Positions 27,968 to 38,833 of a DNA stretch of 64,000 bases are shown here, one piece after another. The DNA is taken from assembly GCF_003660265.1 (NCBI RefSeq), contig NZ_QXQP01000006.1, forward strand, positions 23,459 through 87,458, given 5' to 3'. The notes beneath the pieces are model-generated. The model was not told the origin of the DNA and searched no databases. It saw only the letters and a program-made list of their open reading frames with translations. This DNA is from Helicobacter mehlei (GTDB taxonomy: Bacteria > Campylobacterota > Campylobacteria > Campylobacterales > Helicobacteraceae). The position numbers and the translations under genes are program-made. Within the stretch, counting starts at the first letter, position 1; each line of letters opens with the position of its first letter.

Positions 27968-29035
27968 TTAAAGGGTCGGGAGAATATTGAGGCAAAAATG
28001 GCTAAAACTATAAGTTTGGTAGGTCTGCCCACTAGCAATCCGACCGACATGGGTGTAGTTGATAGAGATAACCAAGATGGGCATGGGGGGCAGGACTTTT
28101 AGGAGTAAGGATAGATGGTGTTCTAAACTCTCTGGGGTGGGGAAAGCATAGGGAAAACAAGCAAAGGGGCTAGAACTCTGCACGATCAAACAAGTGCCGT
28201 GGTAGTGTAGAGATTTTGAACCAAAGTGGCGGATTAATTCCAAAGCGACCATATTCTCAAAAACGGGGACTAGGGAGTGGGTGTGGCTAAAAGCATAGGG
28301 CAGAGCAAAGTCGTAGAAGTAAATTTTGGGGGGGGCTTTAAAATAGCTAGGGACTAAAAAAAGAGTTAGGCTTTTTTGCAAGGTAGCTAAAAAAAAATAA
28401 AGCGTGTCTTTGGAGGTTCTGATGTGTTTTTTAAGCTGGGTGTAGAGGTGGTGGGTGCTGATACTCTTGGCTTGGAAAAAAAGAAGGGCTTTAAACAGAT
28501 CAAAATGCGCACCAAAGCTAAGAGCACAGATGTCTTGTTTGTAGCGAATTTTGGCATGGGCGGGTAGAAACAGCATAGCGGGCAAATTGCCTTCTTTTAA
28601 GAAACGGGCCAGGAGGGCGGGAGGGTCTTTTTTGCAAAAATGCACAAACTCGGCAAAATTTAAGGGCATGGTGGGCTGGCAGATAAAGTGAGCGGGGGCG
28701 TGGATGGGCGTGCTATCTATGATGATGGTGGGCACGCTGGGGGGGGTAAAATCTGCAGGCGGGCGGTTAAGAATCAATAAGCCTAGGGGGTTGGTATCAC
28801 AAAAGGTGTGGATATGAGCACGCATGGAATCTATGAGGCGTGCATCTTGAAAATCCACATAGACAACCTTTTTAAACGCACGTCCAAAGCAGAGAGCCAA
28901 ACTATTTTTGCCCGACTTAGGGGGTCCATATAAGAGCATGGAGGGCTTGAGGGTATAAAAACGCGTGGCTAATACCCGCTGGGTGCTGGCTAGCTCAAAG
29001 CTACTTTCTAAAATGCTGCTCACCATCTCTTGCAT
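27968..29035 (-). CDS. ATP-binding protein of the AAA/DUF4143-like type (HP1321-like)
   Basis: A 355-aa protein with one P-loop, GPPKSGKNSLAL (residues 37-48), and a Walker-B-like hydrophobic strand LGLLILNRPP. The rest follows the layout of bacterial ATPases with a C-terminal nuclease-like domain (FENMVALELIRHFG), although the catalytic residues are not obvious. It stands divergently next to rpsJ, as H. pylori HP1321 does. The function is unknown. Confidence 0.7.
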   Translation of the reverse strand: MQEMVSSILESSFELASTQRVLATRFYTLKPSMLLYGPPKSGKNSLALCFGRAFKKVVYVDFQDARLIDSMRAHIHTFCDTNPLGLLILNRPPADFTPPSVPTIIIDSTPIHAPAHFICQPTMPLNFAEFVHFCKKDPPALLARFLKEGNLPAMLFLPAHAKIRYKQDICALSFGAHFDLFKALLFFQAKSISTHHLYTQLKKHIRTSKDTLYFFLATLQKSLTLFLVPSYFKAPPKIYFYDFALPYAFSHTHSLVPVFENMVALELIRHFGSKSLHYHGTCLIVQSSSPFACFPYAFPTPESLEHHLSLLLKVLPPMPILVISINYTHVGRIASGQTYQTYSFSHFCLNILPTL

Positions 29036-29130
29036 AGGTTATCCTAGTCTAGTTTTCCTTTAAAAAAGGATAATAATATTTAAACCTATGCCCGTAAAAG
29101 CCCATTTTAACCTTGACTAATGCTTTATTT

Positions 29131-29136
29131 TATAAT
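29131..29136 (+). promoter_or_regulatory. Putative -10 box of the S10 operon
   Basis: TATAAT lies 35 bases before rpsJ, with TTGACT at 29113-29118 (only 12 bases apart, so the -35 may not be used). The gap between the divergent ATPase gene and rpsJ is 135 bases. Confidence 0.55.
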
Positions 29137-29170
29137 AAAATCGTGGTTTTTAAATTTGCCAAGGATTAAG

Positions 29171-29488
29171 ATGGAAAAGATACGACTCAAATTAAAAGCC
29201 TATGATCACCGCGTTCTAGATCGTTCGGTGGTGGCGATCGTTGAGGCTGTCAAACGCTCCGGCTCAGAGATTAGGGGTCCCATTCCTCTGCCCACCAAAA
29301 ATAAGCGTTATACGGTCCTACGCTCCCCACATATCAACAAGGACTCTAGAGAGCAATTTGAGATCCGCGTGCATAGCCGTTTGATTGACATCATGTCCGC
29401 TACGCCTGAAACCGTGGATAGCTTAATGAAATTAGATTTAGCTCCAGAGGTAGATGTAGAGGTAACTTCTATGGAAGGGAAATCCTAG
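29171..29488 (+). CDS. rpsJ: 30S ribosomal protein S10
   Basis: A 105-aa S10, also NusE in transcription antitermination. ATG 29171 gives [20 protein letters not shown], with AAGGAT six bases before; the frame is open 17 codons further up but these are not family sequence. It is the first gene of the S10-spc operon. Confidence 0.97.
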   Translation: MEKIRLKLKAYDHRVLDRSVVAIVEAVKRSGSEIRGPIPLPTKNKRYTVLRSPHINKDSREQFEIRVHSRLIDIMSATPETVDSLMKLDLAPEVDVEVTSMEGKS

Positions 29489-29529
29489 CAGGCACTCTGT
29501 GTGCGTGATTTTTTAATGGGAGAAAAATA

Positions 29530-30114
29530 ATGGAGTATTTAGTCCAAAAGATTGGCATGAGCCGTATGGTTGGGGCACAGAGTGTCCCGGTTACCTTGCT
29601 GAAGGTTTTAGAGAGTAAGGTGTGCGCGCTTAAGGAAAATGGGAAGGCTTTGGTCGCTTATTCTTTGTACAAACGACACAATAAAGCCATTGCAGGACAA
29701 CAAAAAAAATACCAGCTCAGTAAGGAGTTTAACCGCTTTGCAACTTTGAGTGGTCCAGAAGAACTAGGCGATCTAAAAACAGATGCTCTAGAGAGTGCCC
29801 ACAAAATCAAAGCCACTTTTTACACCAAAGGACGGGGCTTTAGCGGTGCGATGAAGCGTTGGAACTTCCAGGGTGGTCCAGCAGCGCATGGGAGTCGCTT
29901 CCACCGCCGTTTGGGTTCTATTGGTAATAGAGAATGGCCCGGGCGTGTGCAAAAGGGCAAGAAAATGGCAGGTCGCTATGGGAATGAAAAAGTAACATGC
30001 CACAATGAAGTGATCTCCTTTGATAAAGAAAGTAAAATCCTCGTGCTTAAGGGCTCTGTAGTGGGCTATGCGGGAGCTTATGGTCGGATCAGTGTCCAGA
30101 AGGAGAAAAAATGA
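29530..30114 (+). CDS. rplC: 50S ribosomal protein L3
   Basis: A 194-aa L3 with [20 protein letters not shown] and [18 protein letters not shown], the loop reaching the peptidyl transferase centre. It overlaps rplD by four bases. Confidence 0.97.
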   Translation: MEYLVQKIGMSRMVGAQSVPVTLLKVLESKVCALKENGKALVAYSLYKRHNKAIAGQQKKYQLSKEFNRFATLSGPEELGDLKTDALESAHKIKATFYTKGRGFSGAMKRWNFQGGPAAHGSRFHRRLGSIGNREWPGRVQKGKKMAGRYGNEKVTCHNEVISFDKESKILVLKGSVVGYAGAYGRISVQKEKK

Positions 30115-30722
30115 AAGCACAAGTCTTAGATGCCCAATGCCAAGTGGTGGGTGAATTGGATTTACCCGCTAGGTATGCCCAAATTAATGCCCATAATCTT
30201 TACTTGTATGTCAAGCATTACCGCGCCCTAGCCCGTGCCAACACAGCTAAAAGCAAAAATCGGGGCGAGGTGAGCGGAGGCGGTAGAAAACCTTGGAGTC
30301 AAAAGGGCGGGGGGCGCGCGCGCGCAGGTAGCATCACTTCGCCCGTGTTTGTAGGTGGGGGCGTATCGCATGGTGCGACCAATAACCGCAATTATGATCT
30401 CAAAATCAATAAAAAGCAGAAAAAACTTGCTCTAGAATATGCACTAGGTCAAAAGGCTCAAGATCGAAGACTCTTAGTGGTGGATCAAATTGAAATCCCT
30501 AGTCGTAAAACCAAAGATGCGCAAGTTTTTGTCAAAAATCTCAACCAGCGCGATGTGCTCTTGGTGGTGCAACATCTACAAGAAGGCACAGACTTAGCTT
30601 TTAGAAATTTACCCAATTGTTTTTTGGTGGAAACAAGCGAACTGAATGCCTTTTTAATCGCTACATTTAGTGCGGTGGTTATCGAAAAAGCAGCGTTTAA
30701 CACGCTTGTGTCAGTTCAATGA
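30111..30722 (+). CDS. rplD: 50S ribosomal protein L4
   Basis: A 203-aa L4 with the exit-tunnel loop ([20 protein letters not shown], then [13 protein letters not shown]). It autoregulates the S10 operon in E. coli; no such leader is recognised here. Confidence 0.96.
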   Translation: MKAQVLDAQCQVVGELDLPARYAQINAHNLYLYVKHYRALARANTAKSKNRGEVSGGGRKPWSQKGGGRARAGSITSPVFVGGGVSHGATNNRNYDLKINKKQKKLALEYALGQKAQDRRLLVVDQIEIPSRKTKDAQVFVKNLNQRDVLLVVQHLQEGTDLAFRNLPNCFLVETSELNAFLIATFSAVVIEKAAFNTLVSVQ

Positions 30723-30732
30723 AGGAGTGGTA

Positions 30733-31014
30733 ATGGCAGATATTACAAACATCAAATCCATACTTTACACTGAAAAATCCCTATCTATGCAAGAAAATGG
30801 GGTGATTGTGGTGCAAACCACCATGGGTGTGAGTAAAAACCAGCTCAAGGCGATTTTTAAAGATTACTTTGGTTTCGTCCCCCTAAAAATTAATTCTTTG
30901 AGACAAGAGGGCAAGGCGAAACGCTTTAAGGGTCGTTTGGGACGGCGCAATGACTATAAAAAGTTCTATGTCAAAGTCCCCAAAGATGCCAATATTACCG
31001 CTTTGAGCGCATAA
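30733..31014 (+). CDS. rplW: 50S ribosomal protein L23
   Basis: A 93-aa L23 at the tunnel exit. ATG 30733, with GAAGGAG upstream, gives [20 protein letters not shown]. It carries the expected [14 protein letters not shown] tail. The frame is open 21 codons further up but that part lies inside rplD. Confidence 0.96.
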   Translation: MADITNIKSILYTEKSLSMQENGVIVVQTTMGVSKNQLKAIFKDYFGFVPLKINSLRQEGKAKRFKGRLGRRNDYKKFYVKVPKDANITALSA

Positions 31015-31023
31015 GGAGAATGC

Positions 31024-31854
31024 ATGGCAATTAAAACTTATAAACCTTACACACCTAGTCGCCGTTTTATGAGTGGCTTAAGCTCTGGCGACATCACAGC
31101 TAAAGCAGGTATCAAAAAACTTTTAGTCAAATTGCCCGTGCATGCAGGGCGCAACCACAGCGGGAAGATCACCAGTCGCCACAAGGAGGGTGGAGCTAAA
31201 AGACTTTACCGCATCATTGATTTTAAGCGCAATAAATGGGACATTGAGGGCAGGGTGGCAGACATTGAATACGATCCTTATAGGAATGCGCGCATTGCCC
31301 TAGTGGTGTATCCAGATGGGGACAAACGCTACATTTTACAGCCTAGTGGGTTGAAAGTGGGTGATGTGGTGGTCGCTGCTGAGGGTGGGCTAGACATTAA
31401 AACTGGGTTTGCCATGAAGCTTAAAAATATCCCTATCGGGACCATCGTGCATAATGTGGAAATACACCCAGGGGCGGGCGGACAGCTGGCTAGGAGTGCG
31501 GGCATGAGCGCACAGATCATGGGTAAAGAGGGCAAATACACGATTTTGCGCATGCCCAGCGGAGAAATGCGTTATATTTTGAGCGAGTGCATGGCTACAA
31601 TCGGGGTGATGGGCAATGAGGATTTTATCAATGCTAGCATTGGCAAGGCAGGGCGTAATCGCTATAGGCGTGTGCGCCCGCAAACTAGGGGAAGTGCCAT
31701 GAACCCTGTGGATCACCCACACGGGGGTGGTGAGGGCAAAACTGGTTCTAGCGGGCACCCCGTATCACCTTGGGGACTTCCTGCCAAGGGCTATAAAACT
31801 AGACGCAAAAAAGCAAGCGATCGTTTGATCATTTCACGCAAGAAAGGCAAGTAA
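31024..31854 (+). CDS. rplB: 50S ribosomal protein L2
   Basis: A 276-aa L2, identical in length to H. pylori L2, with [19 protein letters not shown] and the catalytic-centre region [13 protein letters not shown] including the conserved His. It shares one base with rpsS. Confidence 0.97.
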   Translation: MAIKTYKPYTPSRRFMSGLSSGDITAKAGIKKLLVKLPVHAGRNHSGKITSRHKEGGAKRLYRIIDFKRNKWDIEGRVADIEYDPYRNARIALVVYPDGDKRYILQPSGLKVGDVVVAAEGGLDIKTGFAMKLKNIPIGTIVHNVEIHPGAGGQLARSAGMSAQIMGKEGKYTILRMPSGEMRYILSECMATIGVMGNEDFINASIGKAGRNRYRRVRPQTRGSAMNPVDHPHGGGEGKTGSSGHPVSPWGLPAKGYKTRRKKASDRLIISRKKGK

Positions 31855-32135
31855 TGGGAAGGTCAATTAAAAAGGGTCCTTTTATAGACAAGCATCTAAT
31901 GGATAAGACGCTCAAACACAAAGCCAAAAAAGACAACCGCCCCATTAAAACATGGTCGCGCAGAAGCACCATTTTACCCGATATGATCGGACTCACCTAC
32001 AATGTGCATAATGGGCGCATCTTTATCCCTGTCTATATCACTGAAAACCATGTTGGCTATAAACTCGGCGAATTTGCCCCGACTAGGACTTTTAAGGGGC
32101 ATAAGGGCACCGTGCAAAAAAAGATAGGCAAGTAA
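31854..32135 (+). CDS. rpsS: 30S ribosomal protein S19
   Basis: A 93-aa S19: [18 protein letters not shown] and [16 protein letters not shown]. It starts on the last base of rplB. Confidence 0.97.
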   Translation: MGRSIKKGPFIDKHLMDKTLKHKAKKDNRPIKTWSRRSTILPDMIGLTYNVHNGRIFIPVYITENHVGYKLGEFAPTRTFKGHKGTVQKKIGK

Positions 32136-32165
32136 CATGGCAAATTATCACACAAAGGACAACTC

Positions 32166-32492
32166 ATGAGCGTGGCGTTACTCCGCTATACCAGACTTTC
32201 TCCAACCAAGGCGCGTTTGTTGGCTAGACAAGTGCAGGGCATGAACGCCGAGGTGGCGATTGCTCGCCTGGAATTCACCCCCAACAAGGCTGCCCGCATT
32301 CTCTCTAGGGTGATCAGCGCAGCAGTCTATAACGGACAATATGACTCTAAAGAGGTAGAGGTCTTAAGTTGCCGTGTAGATGCGGGTCCCGTGCTAAGAA
32401 GACACATGCCCCGCGCAAGAGGGCGCGCCACTTCTATTAGAAAGCCCACCGCACACATTAGAGTGGAAGTGGGCAAGGGAGGACAAAAGTAA
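32166..32492 (+). CDS. rplV: 50S ribosomal protein L22
   Basis: A 108-aa L22: [20 protein letters not shown] and the tunnel hairpin region [19 protein letters not shown]. It is shorter at the C-terminus than the H. pylori protein (about 122 aa). Its ATG overlaps the TGA of a 10-codon frame beginning at 32137 ([10 protein letters not shown]), which also contains the AAAGGA ribosome-binding site. Confidence 0.95.
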   Translation: MSVALLRYTRLSPTKARLLARQVQGMNAEVAIARLEFTPNKAARILSRVISAAVYNGQYDSKEVEVLSCRVDAGPVLRRHMPRARGRATSIRKPTAHIRVEVGKGGQK

Positions 32493-33194
32493 ATGGGACA
32501 AAAGGTCAATCCAATTGGTTTAAGACTGGGTATTAACCGCAACTGGACTTCCCGCTGGTTCCCTAGCCATGAAACCGTTGCCAACATTGAGGAAGACTAC
32601 CGCATCCGCAAATTCCTTAAAAAAGAGCTCTACTATGCTGGAGTCAGTGAGATTTTGATTGAACGCGCGGCTAAGAAGTTGCGCATCACCGTTGTAGCCG
32701 CACGCCCGGGACTCATCATTGGTAAAAAAGGCGTGGATATTGAAAAAGTCAAACTCTCTTTAAAAAATCTGATCCGTAAAGAAATTTCGGTGAATATCAA
32801 AGAAGCCAAACGCCCTCAAGCAGACGCACAACTTTGTGCCGAAAATGTGGCCACCCAGTTAGAAAAACGGGTTGCCTTTAGACGGGCGATGAAAAAGGTC
32901 ATGCAAACGGCTATGAAAGCGGGGGCTAAGGGCATTAAGGTGCGTGTTTCAGGGCGTTTAGCTGGGGCTGAAATCGCACGCACGGAGTGGTATATGGAGG
33001 GGCGTGTGCCACTGCATACCTTGCGGGCTAAAATCGATTATGGCTTTGCGGAGGCTTTCACGGTTTATGGCAATATTGGTGTAAAAGTTTGGGTTTTTAA
33101 AGGCGAGGTGTTGCATAAAGGCATCCAATCTGAGAAACGCGAGGAAAACGAGGAACGCGCTCCCAGAGCGCGCACTAGGAAAGGGAGAGAATAG
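32493..33194 (+). CDS. rpsC: 30S ribosomal protein S3
   Basis: A 233-aa S3 with the KH domain ([20 protein letters not shown]) and the mRNA-entry helicase residues in the C-terminal domain. It begins directly after the rplV stop. Confidence 0.97.
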   Translation: MGQKVNPIGLRLGINRNWTSRWFPSHETVANIEEDYRIRKFLKKELYYAGVSEILIERAAKKLRITVVAARPGLIIGKKGVDIEKVKLSLKNLIRKEISVNIKEAKRPQADAQLCAENVATQLEKRVAFRRAMKKVMQTAMKAGAKGIKVRVSGRLAGAEIARTEWYMEGRVPLHTLRAKIDYGFAEAFTVYGNIGVKVWVFKGEVLHKGIQSEKREENEERAPRARTRKGRE

Positions 33195-33196
33195 CC

Positions 33197-33622
33197 ATGT
33201 TGATGCCTAAAAAGACCAAGTACAGAAAGCAGATGAAGGGGCGCAACCGGGGCAAGTCCTACCGAGGCGTACGGCTTGCCTTTGGCGACATTGGCATTAA
33301 AGCTATAGAACATGGGCGCATTGACTCACGCCAAATTGAGGCGGCACGGGTGGCGATGACGCGTCACATCAAGAGAGCGGGTAAGGTGTGGATTCGGGTT
33401 TTCCCCGATAAGCCTTTGACAGCCAAGCCCTTAGAAACTAGGATGGGTAAGGGTAAGGGCTCCGTGGAAAAATGGGTGATGAATATCAAACCCGGGCGCA
33501 TTGTCTACGAAATGCTAGGCATTGAGGAGGGTTTAGCACGGGAGGCATTGGCTTTGGCACAAAGGAAATTGCCTTTCAAAACCAAGATCGTAACCAAAGA
33601 GAGCGAAAATGAAATTTATTGA
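33197..33622 (+). CDS. rplP: 50S ribosomal protein L16
   Basis: A 141-aa L16: [20 protein letters not shown] and [20 protein letters not shown]. Length and start match the H. pylori protein. The end overlaps rpmC by 14 bases. Confidence 0.97.
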   Translation: MLMPKKTKYRKQMKGRNRGKSYRGVRLAFGDIGIKAIEHGRIDSRQIEAARVAMTRHIKRAGKVWIRVFPDKPLTAKPLETRMGKGKGSVEKWVMNIKPGRIVYEMLGIEEGLAREALALAQRKLPFKTKIVTKESENEIY

Positions 33623-33809
33623 GTTGCAAGACAAAAACAAGGTGGATTTGGAGGAGTTGCTGAAAAATAAGAAGTTAGAACTCTTTGAATTGCGGGTCAA
33701 ACTCAAGACGATGCAACTAAGTAACCCCAATGAAATCAGAAGAGTGCGTAAAGACATCGCTAGGATTAGCACCGCTTTAAGCACATTAAAGGCAGGACAT
33801 GGAAACTAA
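33609..33809 (+). CDS. rpmC: 50S ribosomal protein L29
   Basis: A 66-aa two-helix L29: [20 protein letters not shown], with the [19 protein letters not shown] end. It overlaps both rplP and rpsQ. Confidence 0.94.
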   Translation: MKFIELQDKNKVDLEELLKNKKLELFELRVKLKTMQLSNPNEIRRVRKDIARISTALSTLKAGHGN

Positions 33810-34059
33810 GCAACCGCATAAACGCACCATTCAGGGCAAGGTCGTGAATAAAATTGATGCGTGTAGTGCTGTGATTTTGGTTGAAAGAAAGGTGCTCCAC
33901 AAAAAATACCGCAAAATTGTTAAACGCTTTAAAAAATACACCATTGACGATCGCCAAGATCGCACGCAGGTGGGCGATTTTGTGAGTGCTGTCGAATGCA
34001 AGCCCGTTTCTAAAACTAAAACCTTTGCGCTCAAAGAAATCATTGTTAAGGGAGTGTAA
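33799..34059 (+). CDS. rpsQ: 30S ribosomal protein S17
   Basis: An 86-aa OB-fold S17: [20 protein letters not shown], with the YKVHDE-type region replaced by [16 protein letters not shown]. It overlaps rpmC by 11 bases. Confidence 0.95.
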   Translation: METKQPHKRTIQGKVVNKIDACSAVILVERKVLHKKYRKIVKRFKKYTIDDRQDRTQVGDFVSAVECKPVSKTKTFALKEIIVKGV

Positions 34060-34428
34060 GTGATTCAGAGTTTTACTAGGTTAGTGGTGGCAGATAATAG
34101 CGGGGGCAAGGAGATCATGTGCATCAAAGTCTTAGGAGGTAGCCATAAACGCTATGCGAGCGTGGGCGATGTGATTGTGGCTTCTGTAAAAAAGGCAATC
34201 CCTAATGGCAAAGTCAAAAAGGGGCAAGTTGTCAAGGCGGTGATTGTACGGACAAAAAAGGAGGTGCAGCGGCCTAATGGTTCTTTGATCCGTTTTGATG
34301 ATAACGCAGCGGTGATCTTAGATGCTAAGAGAGACCCCATCGGCACGCGTATTTTTGGACCGGTAAGCCGGGAAGTGCGTTATGCCAATTTTATGAAAAT
34401 TGTCTCTTTGGCTCCGGAGGTTTTGTAA
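34060..34428 (+). CDS. rplN: 50S ribosomal protein L14
   Basis: A 122-aa L14 starting at GTG 34060 directly after the rpsQ stop: [20 protein letters not shown] and [13 protein letters not shown]. This is the normal family length. Confidence 0.97.
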   Translation: MIQSFTRLVVADNSGGKEIMCIKVLGGSHKRYASVGDVIVASVKKAIPNGKVKKGQVVKAVIVRTKKEVQRPNGSLIRFDDNAAVILDAKRDPIGTRIFGPVSREVRYANFMKIVSLAPEVL

Positions 34429-34656
34429 ATGAAGTGCAAGATTAAAAAAGAGGATATGGTGAAGGTGATTGCTGGAGATGATAAGGGCAAGGTGGGTAAG
34501 GTGTTAGCAGTCTATCCTAAACGCTCTTTAGTCGTGGTAGAGGGTTGCAAATTAGTCAAAAAAGCCATTAAGCCCACAGATGATAACCCCAAGGGCGGGC
34601 ATATCCAAAAAGAAATGCCCATGCATATCTCCAATGTTAAGAAAGAGAAGGAGTAA
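34429..34656 (+). CDS. rplX: 50S ribosomal protein L24
   Basis: A 75-aa KOW-domain L24: [20 protein letters not shown]. It begins immediately after the rplN stop. Confidence 0.95.
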   Translation: MKCKIKKEDMVKVIAGDDKGKVGKVLAVYPKRSLVVVEGCKLVKKAIKPTDDNPKGGHIQKEMPMHISNVKKEKE

Positions 34657-34659
34657 AAC

Positions 34660-35205
34660 ATGCATGGCTTGAAGAGCTTCTATGAAAAGGAAGTGAGACA
34701 GAAATTAGCTCAAGAGTTGGGAATTAAAAATCCCATGTTACTCCCTAAACTAGAAAAGGTTGTGTTGAGTGTGGGGGCGGGGGATTATGCCAAAGACATG
34801 AAAGTGATGCAGAACATTGCCCAGACTCTCTCTTTGATCGCGGGGCAAAAGGCGGTGATCACCACAGCTAAAAAATCAGTCGCGGGCTTTAAAATCCGTG
34901 AAAAAATGGCTGTAGGTGTGAAAGTTACTTTGAGAAATAAGGTGATGTTCAACTTCTTGGAAAAGTTGATTGTGATCGCTCTGCCTAGAGTGAAAGATTT
35001 TAGGGGCGTGTCTAGGAATGGCTTTGATGGGCGGGGTAATTATGGCTTTGGGTTAAACGAACAGCTCATTTTTCCCGAGGTGGTTTATGATGACATCATG
35101 GTAACCCATGGGCTCAACATCGCCATCATCACTTCGACAAACAGCGACAAGGAGGCATTTAAGTTGTTAGAATTACTTGGAATGCCATTTGCGAAAGGAC
35201 GCTAA
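34660..35205 (+). CDS. rplE: 50S ribosomal protein L5
   Basis: A 181-aa L5 that binds 5S r[23 protein letters not shown] and the region [20 protein letters not shown]. It shares its last base with rpsN. Confidence 0.97.
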   Translation: MHGLKSFYEKEVRQKLAQELGIKNPMLLPKLEKVVLSVGAGDYAKDMKVMQNIAQTLSLIAGQKAVITTAKKSVAGFKIREKMAVGVKVTLRNKVMFNFLEKLIVIALPRVKDFRGVSRNGFDGRGNYGFGLNEQLIFPEVVYDDIMVTHGLNIAIITSTNSDKEAFKLLELLGMPFAKGR

Positions 35206-35390
35206 TGGCTAAAAAATCAATGATCGCAAAAACCCAAAGAAAAGCCAAGTTCAAGGTGCGTGCCTACACCCGTTGCAACATTTGCGGACGACCACATTCT
35301 GTCTATAAGGACTTTGGCTTGTGCCGGGTGTGCTTGAGAAAAATGGGCAATGAGGGACTCATTCCGGGTCTTAGAAAAGCAAGTTGGTAA
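35205..35390 (+). CDS. rpsN: 30S ribosomal protein S14, zinc-binding (type Z)
   Basis: A 61-aa S14 with the zinc ligands C24, C27, C40 and C43 (RCNICGRPH and CRVC), so it is the C+ form. The end [11 protein letters not shown] is standard. It starts on the last base of rplE. Confidence 0.97.
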   Translation: MAKKSMIAKTQRKAKFKVRAYTRCNICGRPHSVYKDFGLCRVCLRKMGNEGLIPGLRKASW

Positions 35391-35399
35391 GGGGTAGCC

Positions 35400-35795
35400 A
35401 TGGTGAATGATATTGTAGCGGATTCTTTGACTCGCATCCGGAATGCAAGCATGAGGCGTTTAGAAGTAACCCAACTTTACTATGCTAAAATTGTGGTTTC
35501 GATCCTAGACATCTTCAAGGTAAGGGGCTTTATTGCCAACTACCACATCAAGGAAAAGGATAATAAGCCCTTTATCTCGGTGGAGTTGGCTTATGATGAA
35601 AAGGGTAGATCGCTGATCAATGAGATCAAACGTTTGAGCAAGCCGGGCAGGAGGGTTTATAAACAATCCAAAGAGCTCAGACGCTTTAAGAATGGGTATG
35701 GTGTGATTGTGGTGAGCACTTCTAAGGGTGTGATCACCAATGAGGAAGCCTACAAGCAAAATGTAGGTGGCGAAGTGCTTTGTAGCATTTGGTAG
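35400..35795 (+). CDS. rpsH: 30S ribosomal protein S8
   Basis: A 131-aa S8: [20 protein letters not shown] and [20 protein letters not shown]. In E. coli S8 represses the spc operon; no matching site was recognised. Confidence 0.97.
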   Translation: MVNDIVADSLTRIRNASMRRLEVTQLYYAKIVVSILDIFKVRGFIANYHIKEKDNKPFISVELAYDEKGRSLINEIKRLSKPGRRVYKQSKELRRFKNGYGVIVVSTSKGVITNEEAYKQNVGGEVLCSIW

Positions 35796-35804
35796 GAGCA
35801 TGGC

Positions 35805-36341
35805 ATGTCAAGAATTGGAAAACGCGTGATTAATATCCCTAGTGGGGTTCAGGTTAGCCTAGAGGGTTCATGCCTGCATTTTAAGACCAATAAAGCTAGC
35901 CAGCAACTTGAAACGCATGGACGGGTAAAGATCATCTTGGAAGGTAGCACCTTGCGTTTCGAGCCCGTAGGAGAAAGCGCACAAGATCGCGCTTTTTGGG
36001 GGACTTATGGGGCTTTGGCACATAATATTGTTGTGGGGCTGGATAAGGGCTTTAGCAAGAGCTTAGAGGTGAATGGCGTGGGCTATAAAGCGGCTTTGGG
36101 GCATAGAGTTTTGGAGCTCACTCTAGGTTTTAGCCATCCGGTTAAATACCCTATCCCTGAGGGTGTGGAAATTGCGGTAGATAAGAATGTGATCACCATC
36201 AAGGGAGCTAACAAACAACAGATCGGACAGATTGCTGCAGATATCCGAGCCTTCCGTCCCCCAGAGCCTTACAAGGGCAAGGGAATCAAATACAGCGACG
36301 AAGTGATTATCCGCAAAGCCGGTAAAACATCTAAAAAATAG
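35805..36341 (+). CDS. rplF: 50S ribosomal protein L6
   Basis: A 178-aa L6: [20 protein letters not shown] and [19 protein letters not shown]. It lies nine bases after rpsH. Confidence 0.97.
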   Translation: MSRIGKRVINIPSGVQVSLEGSCLHFKTNKASQQLETHGRVKIILEGSTLRFEPVGESAQDRAFWGTYGALAHNIVVGLDKGFSKSLEVNGVGYKAALGHRVLELTLGFSHPVKYPIPEGVEIAVDKNVITIKGANKQQIGQIAADIRAFRPPEPYKGKGIKYSDEVIIRKAGKTSKK

Positions 36342-36353
36342 GCAGAGGTTACC

Positions 36354-36710
36354 ATGACAAAGAGTGTTTTAGAAAAAAAGAAGACTCAAAGAGTCAAACG
36401 CAAGTTGCGTATCCGCTCTAAAATCTTTGGGACTTTGGAGCGGCCTAGAGTGAGTGTGTTTAAGTCCAATAAGCACCTCTACGCCCAAGCGATTGATGAT
36501 AATAACCACACCACCCTAGCCCATGTCGATGGGAAAAAACTAGGGCTAGGCAAGAATATCGAAGATAGCAAAAAGGTTGCGATCGCTTTTGCTGAAAACT
36601 TGAAAGCTAGGGGTATTACCCAAGTGGTCTTTGATCGCAATGGGTATCTATACCATGGCGTGGTGGCAGCTTTTGCTGAAACTTTACGCGAAAATAATAT
36701 CGCCCTTTAA
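36354..36710 (+). CDS. rplR: 50S ribosomal protein L18
   Basis: A 118-aa 5S rRNA-binding protein: [20 protein letters not shown] and [20 protein letters not shown]. It lies 12 bases after rplF. Confidence 0.97.
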   Translation: MTKSVLEKKKTQRVKRKLRIRSKIFGTLERPRVSVFKSNKHLYAQAIDDNNHTTLAHVDGKKLGLGKNIEDSKKVAIAFAENLKARGITQVVFDRNGYLYHGVVAAFAETLRENNIAL

Positions 36711-36719
36711 AGGATGGAC

Positions 36720-37160
36720 ATGGAAATTAATCGAGAAGAGTTCCAAGAAGTGGTCGTCAATATCGGGCGGGTTACCAAGGTTGTCAAAGGTGGTCGCCGC
36801 TTCCGCTTCAATGCCTTAGTGGTTGTGGGTAATAAAAATGGCTTGGTGGGCTTTGGTTTGGGCAAGGCTAGAGAAGTGCCTGATGCGATCAAAAAAGCCA
36901 TTGATGATGCCTTTAAAAACATCATTGAAGTCAAGATCAAGGGCACGACTATTGCGCACGATATCGAGCAAAAATACAACGCAAGTAAAATTCTCTTAAA
37001 GCCTGCAAGTGAAGGAACGGGGATCATCGCTGGGGGCTCTACCCGCCCCATGATTGAATTGGCTGGCATTAAAGATATTTTGACGAAGTCTTTGGGGTCT
37101 AACAACCCCTATAATGTGGTGCGCGCTACCTTCCATGCGCTCTCTAGAATCAAGGCTTAA
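36720..37160 (+). CDS. rpsE: 30S ribosomal protein S5
   Basis: A 146-aa S5 that controls translational fidelity: [20 protein letters not shown] and [19 protein letters not shown] 36720 is preferred to ATG 36714 because AAAGGA (36709-36714) is then five bases upstream; the earlier ATG overlaps the ribosome-binding site. Confidence 0.95.
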   Translation: MEINREEFQEVVVNIGRVTKVVKGGRRFRFNALVVVGNKNGLVGFGLGKAREVPDAIKKAIDDAFKNIIEVKIKGTTIAHDIEQKYNASKILLKPASEGTGIIAGGSTRPMIELAGIKDILTKSLGSNNPYNVVRATFHALSRIKA

Positions 37161-37169
37161 GGAGTTTGC

Positions 37170-37574
37170 ATGGCATTAGAACAACTCAAACCCGCTAAGG
37201 GGAGTGTCAAGGGCATTAAACGCGTGGGTAGAGGGCAGGGCTCTGGTATGGGTAAAACCTCCACGCGGGGGGGCAAGGGACAGACTGCCCGCACGGGTTA
37301 TAAACAAAAAAGGGGCTTTGAGGGGGGGCAACAACCCTTGCAACGCCGTTTGCCTAAAGTGGGCTTTAAAAGCCGCACTAAAGGGCTCACCTACAGCATT
37401 AATGTTGGCAAGCATCCCGAGATTTTGAAGCTAGAAACCTTGAGTTTGGAGCTGATTAAAAAAGTCCATCACTTCCCCAGTTACATTGAAAGGGTGAAGT
37501 TAATTGGCATGGGGGCAAAAGATTTAGCCTCTAGAATCCAAGATGAGAGAATCACCACTAGCGGACAAAAATAA
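37170..37574 (+). CDS. rplO: 50S ribosomal protein L15
   Basis: A 134-aa L15: [20 protein letters not shown] and [11 protein letters not shown]. The last base is shared with secY. Confidence 0.97.
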   Translation: MALEQLKPAKGSVKGIKRVGRGQGSGMGKTSTRGGKGQTARTGYKQKRGFEGGQQPLQRRLPKVGFKSRTKGLTYSINVGKHPEILKLETLSLELIKKVHHFPSYIERVKLIGMGAKDLASRIQDERITTSGQK

Positions 37575-38833
37575 TGACAAAAGCCATTGCCACTAAGATT
37601 TTCATCACACTGGGCTATCTCTTCCTTTACAGAGTTTTAGCCTATGTCCCCATCCCGGGAGTGGATTTGGCAGCCATCAAATCGTTTTTTGACAGCAATT
37701 CTAGCAACGCTTTAGGCTTATTTAACATGTTCAGTGGGAATGCGGTTTCGCGTTTGAGTATCATCTCTCTAGGCATCATGCCCTACATCACCGCTTCGAT
37801 TATCATGGAGCTATTAAGCGCAACCTTTCCCAATCTAGCTAAGATGAAAAAAGAGCGCGATGGCATGCAAAAATACATGCAGATCGTGCGCTATGCGACT
37901 ATTTTGATCACCATTATCCAAGCGGTGAGCGTATCTTTTGGATTACGCAGTATTGGGCATGGTTCTAATGGGGCTATTATGATTGGCATGCAAACTTTCT
38001 TGTTGATCGCTACCTTTTCGATGCTCACCGGTACGATGTTGCTCATGTGGATTGGTGAGCAGATCACCCAAAGAGGGGTGGGCAATGGGATCAGTTTGAT
38101 TATTTTTGCTGGGATTGTCTCGGGGATTCCTTCTGCCATTGCGGGAACCTTCAACCTAGTCAATACTGGGGTCATCAATGTTTTGGTCTTGATTGGTATC
38201 TTTGCTATCATCCTAGCAACAATCTTTTCCATTATCTATATCGAGTTGGCCGAAAGACGCATCCCCATTTCCTATGCTAGAAAAGTGATGTTGCAAAACC
38301 AAAACAAACGCGTTATGAACTACATCCCCATTAAGCTAAACTTAAGCGGGGTGATTCCGCCCATTTTTGCTTCTGCTTTGCTAGTTTTTCCCTCCACCAT
38401 TTTGCAAGCCTCCTCTAATCACATCTTGCAAGCCATCGCGGATTTTCTCAACCCACATGGGTATGCCTATAACATTTTAATGTTCTTGCTCATCATCTTT
38501 TTTGCCTATTTTTACTCTTCCATTGTCTTTAATGCTAAGGACATCGCCGATAACTTAAAGCGCAATGGTGGGTTTATTGCAGGTTTGCGCCCGGGCGAGG
38601 GGACAGCTAACTTTTTAAATAGTGTAGCGAGCCGTTTGACTTTTTGGGGGTCTTTGTATTTGGCGGTTATCTCTACATTGCCTTGGATTTTGGTTAAGGC
38701 GATGGGCGTACCCTTTTACTTTGGGGGGACAGCGGTGCTCATCGTGGTACAAGTGGCGATTGACACCATGAAAAAGATCGAGGCGCAGATTTACATGGGC
38801 AAATACAAAACCCTCAGTGCTGTGGGCTTTTGA
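37574..38833 (+). CDS. secY: Preprotein translocase channel subunit SecY
   Basis: A 419-aa SecYEG pore protein with ten hydrophobic segments. Plug and lateral-gate motifs are seen: FNMFSGNAVSRLSIISLGIM, YITASIIMELLSATFPNLA and RPGEGTANFLNSVASRLTFW. It closes the spc operon. Its TGA overlaps the map ATG (TGATG). Confidence 0.97.
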   Translation: MTKAIATKIFITLGYLFLYRVLAYVPIPGVDLAAIKSFFDSNSSNALGLFNMFSGNAVSRLSIISLGIMPYITASIIMELLSATFPNLAKMKKERDGMQKYMQIVRYATILITIIQAVSVSFGLRSIGHGSNGAIMIGMQTFLLIATFSMLTGTMLLMWIGEQITQRGVGNGISLIIFAGIVSGIPSAIAGTFNLVNTGVINVLVLIGIFAIILATIFSIIYIELAERRIPISYARKVMLQNQNKRVMNYIPIKLNLSGVIPPIFASALLVFPSTILQASSNHILQAIADFLNPHGYAYNILMFLLIIFFAYFYSSIVFNAKDIADNLKRNGGFIAGLRPGEGTANFLNSVASRLTFWGSLYLAVISTLPWILVKAMGVPFYFGGTAVLIVVQVAIDTMKKIEAQIYMGKYKTLSAVGF

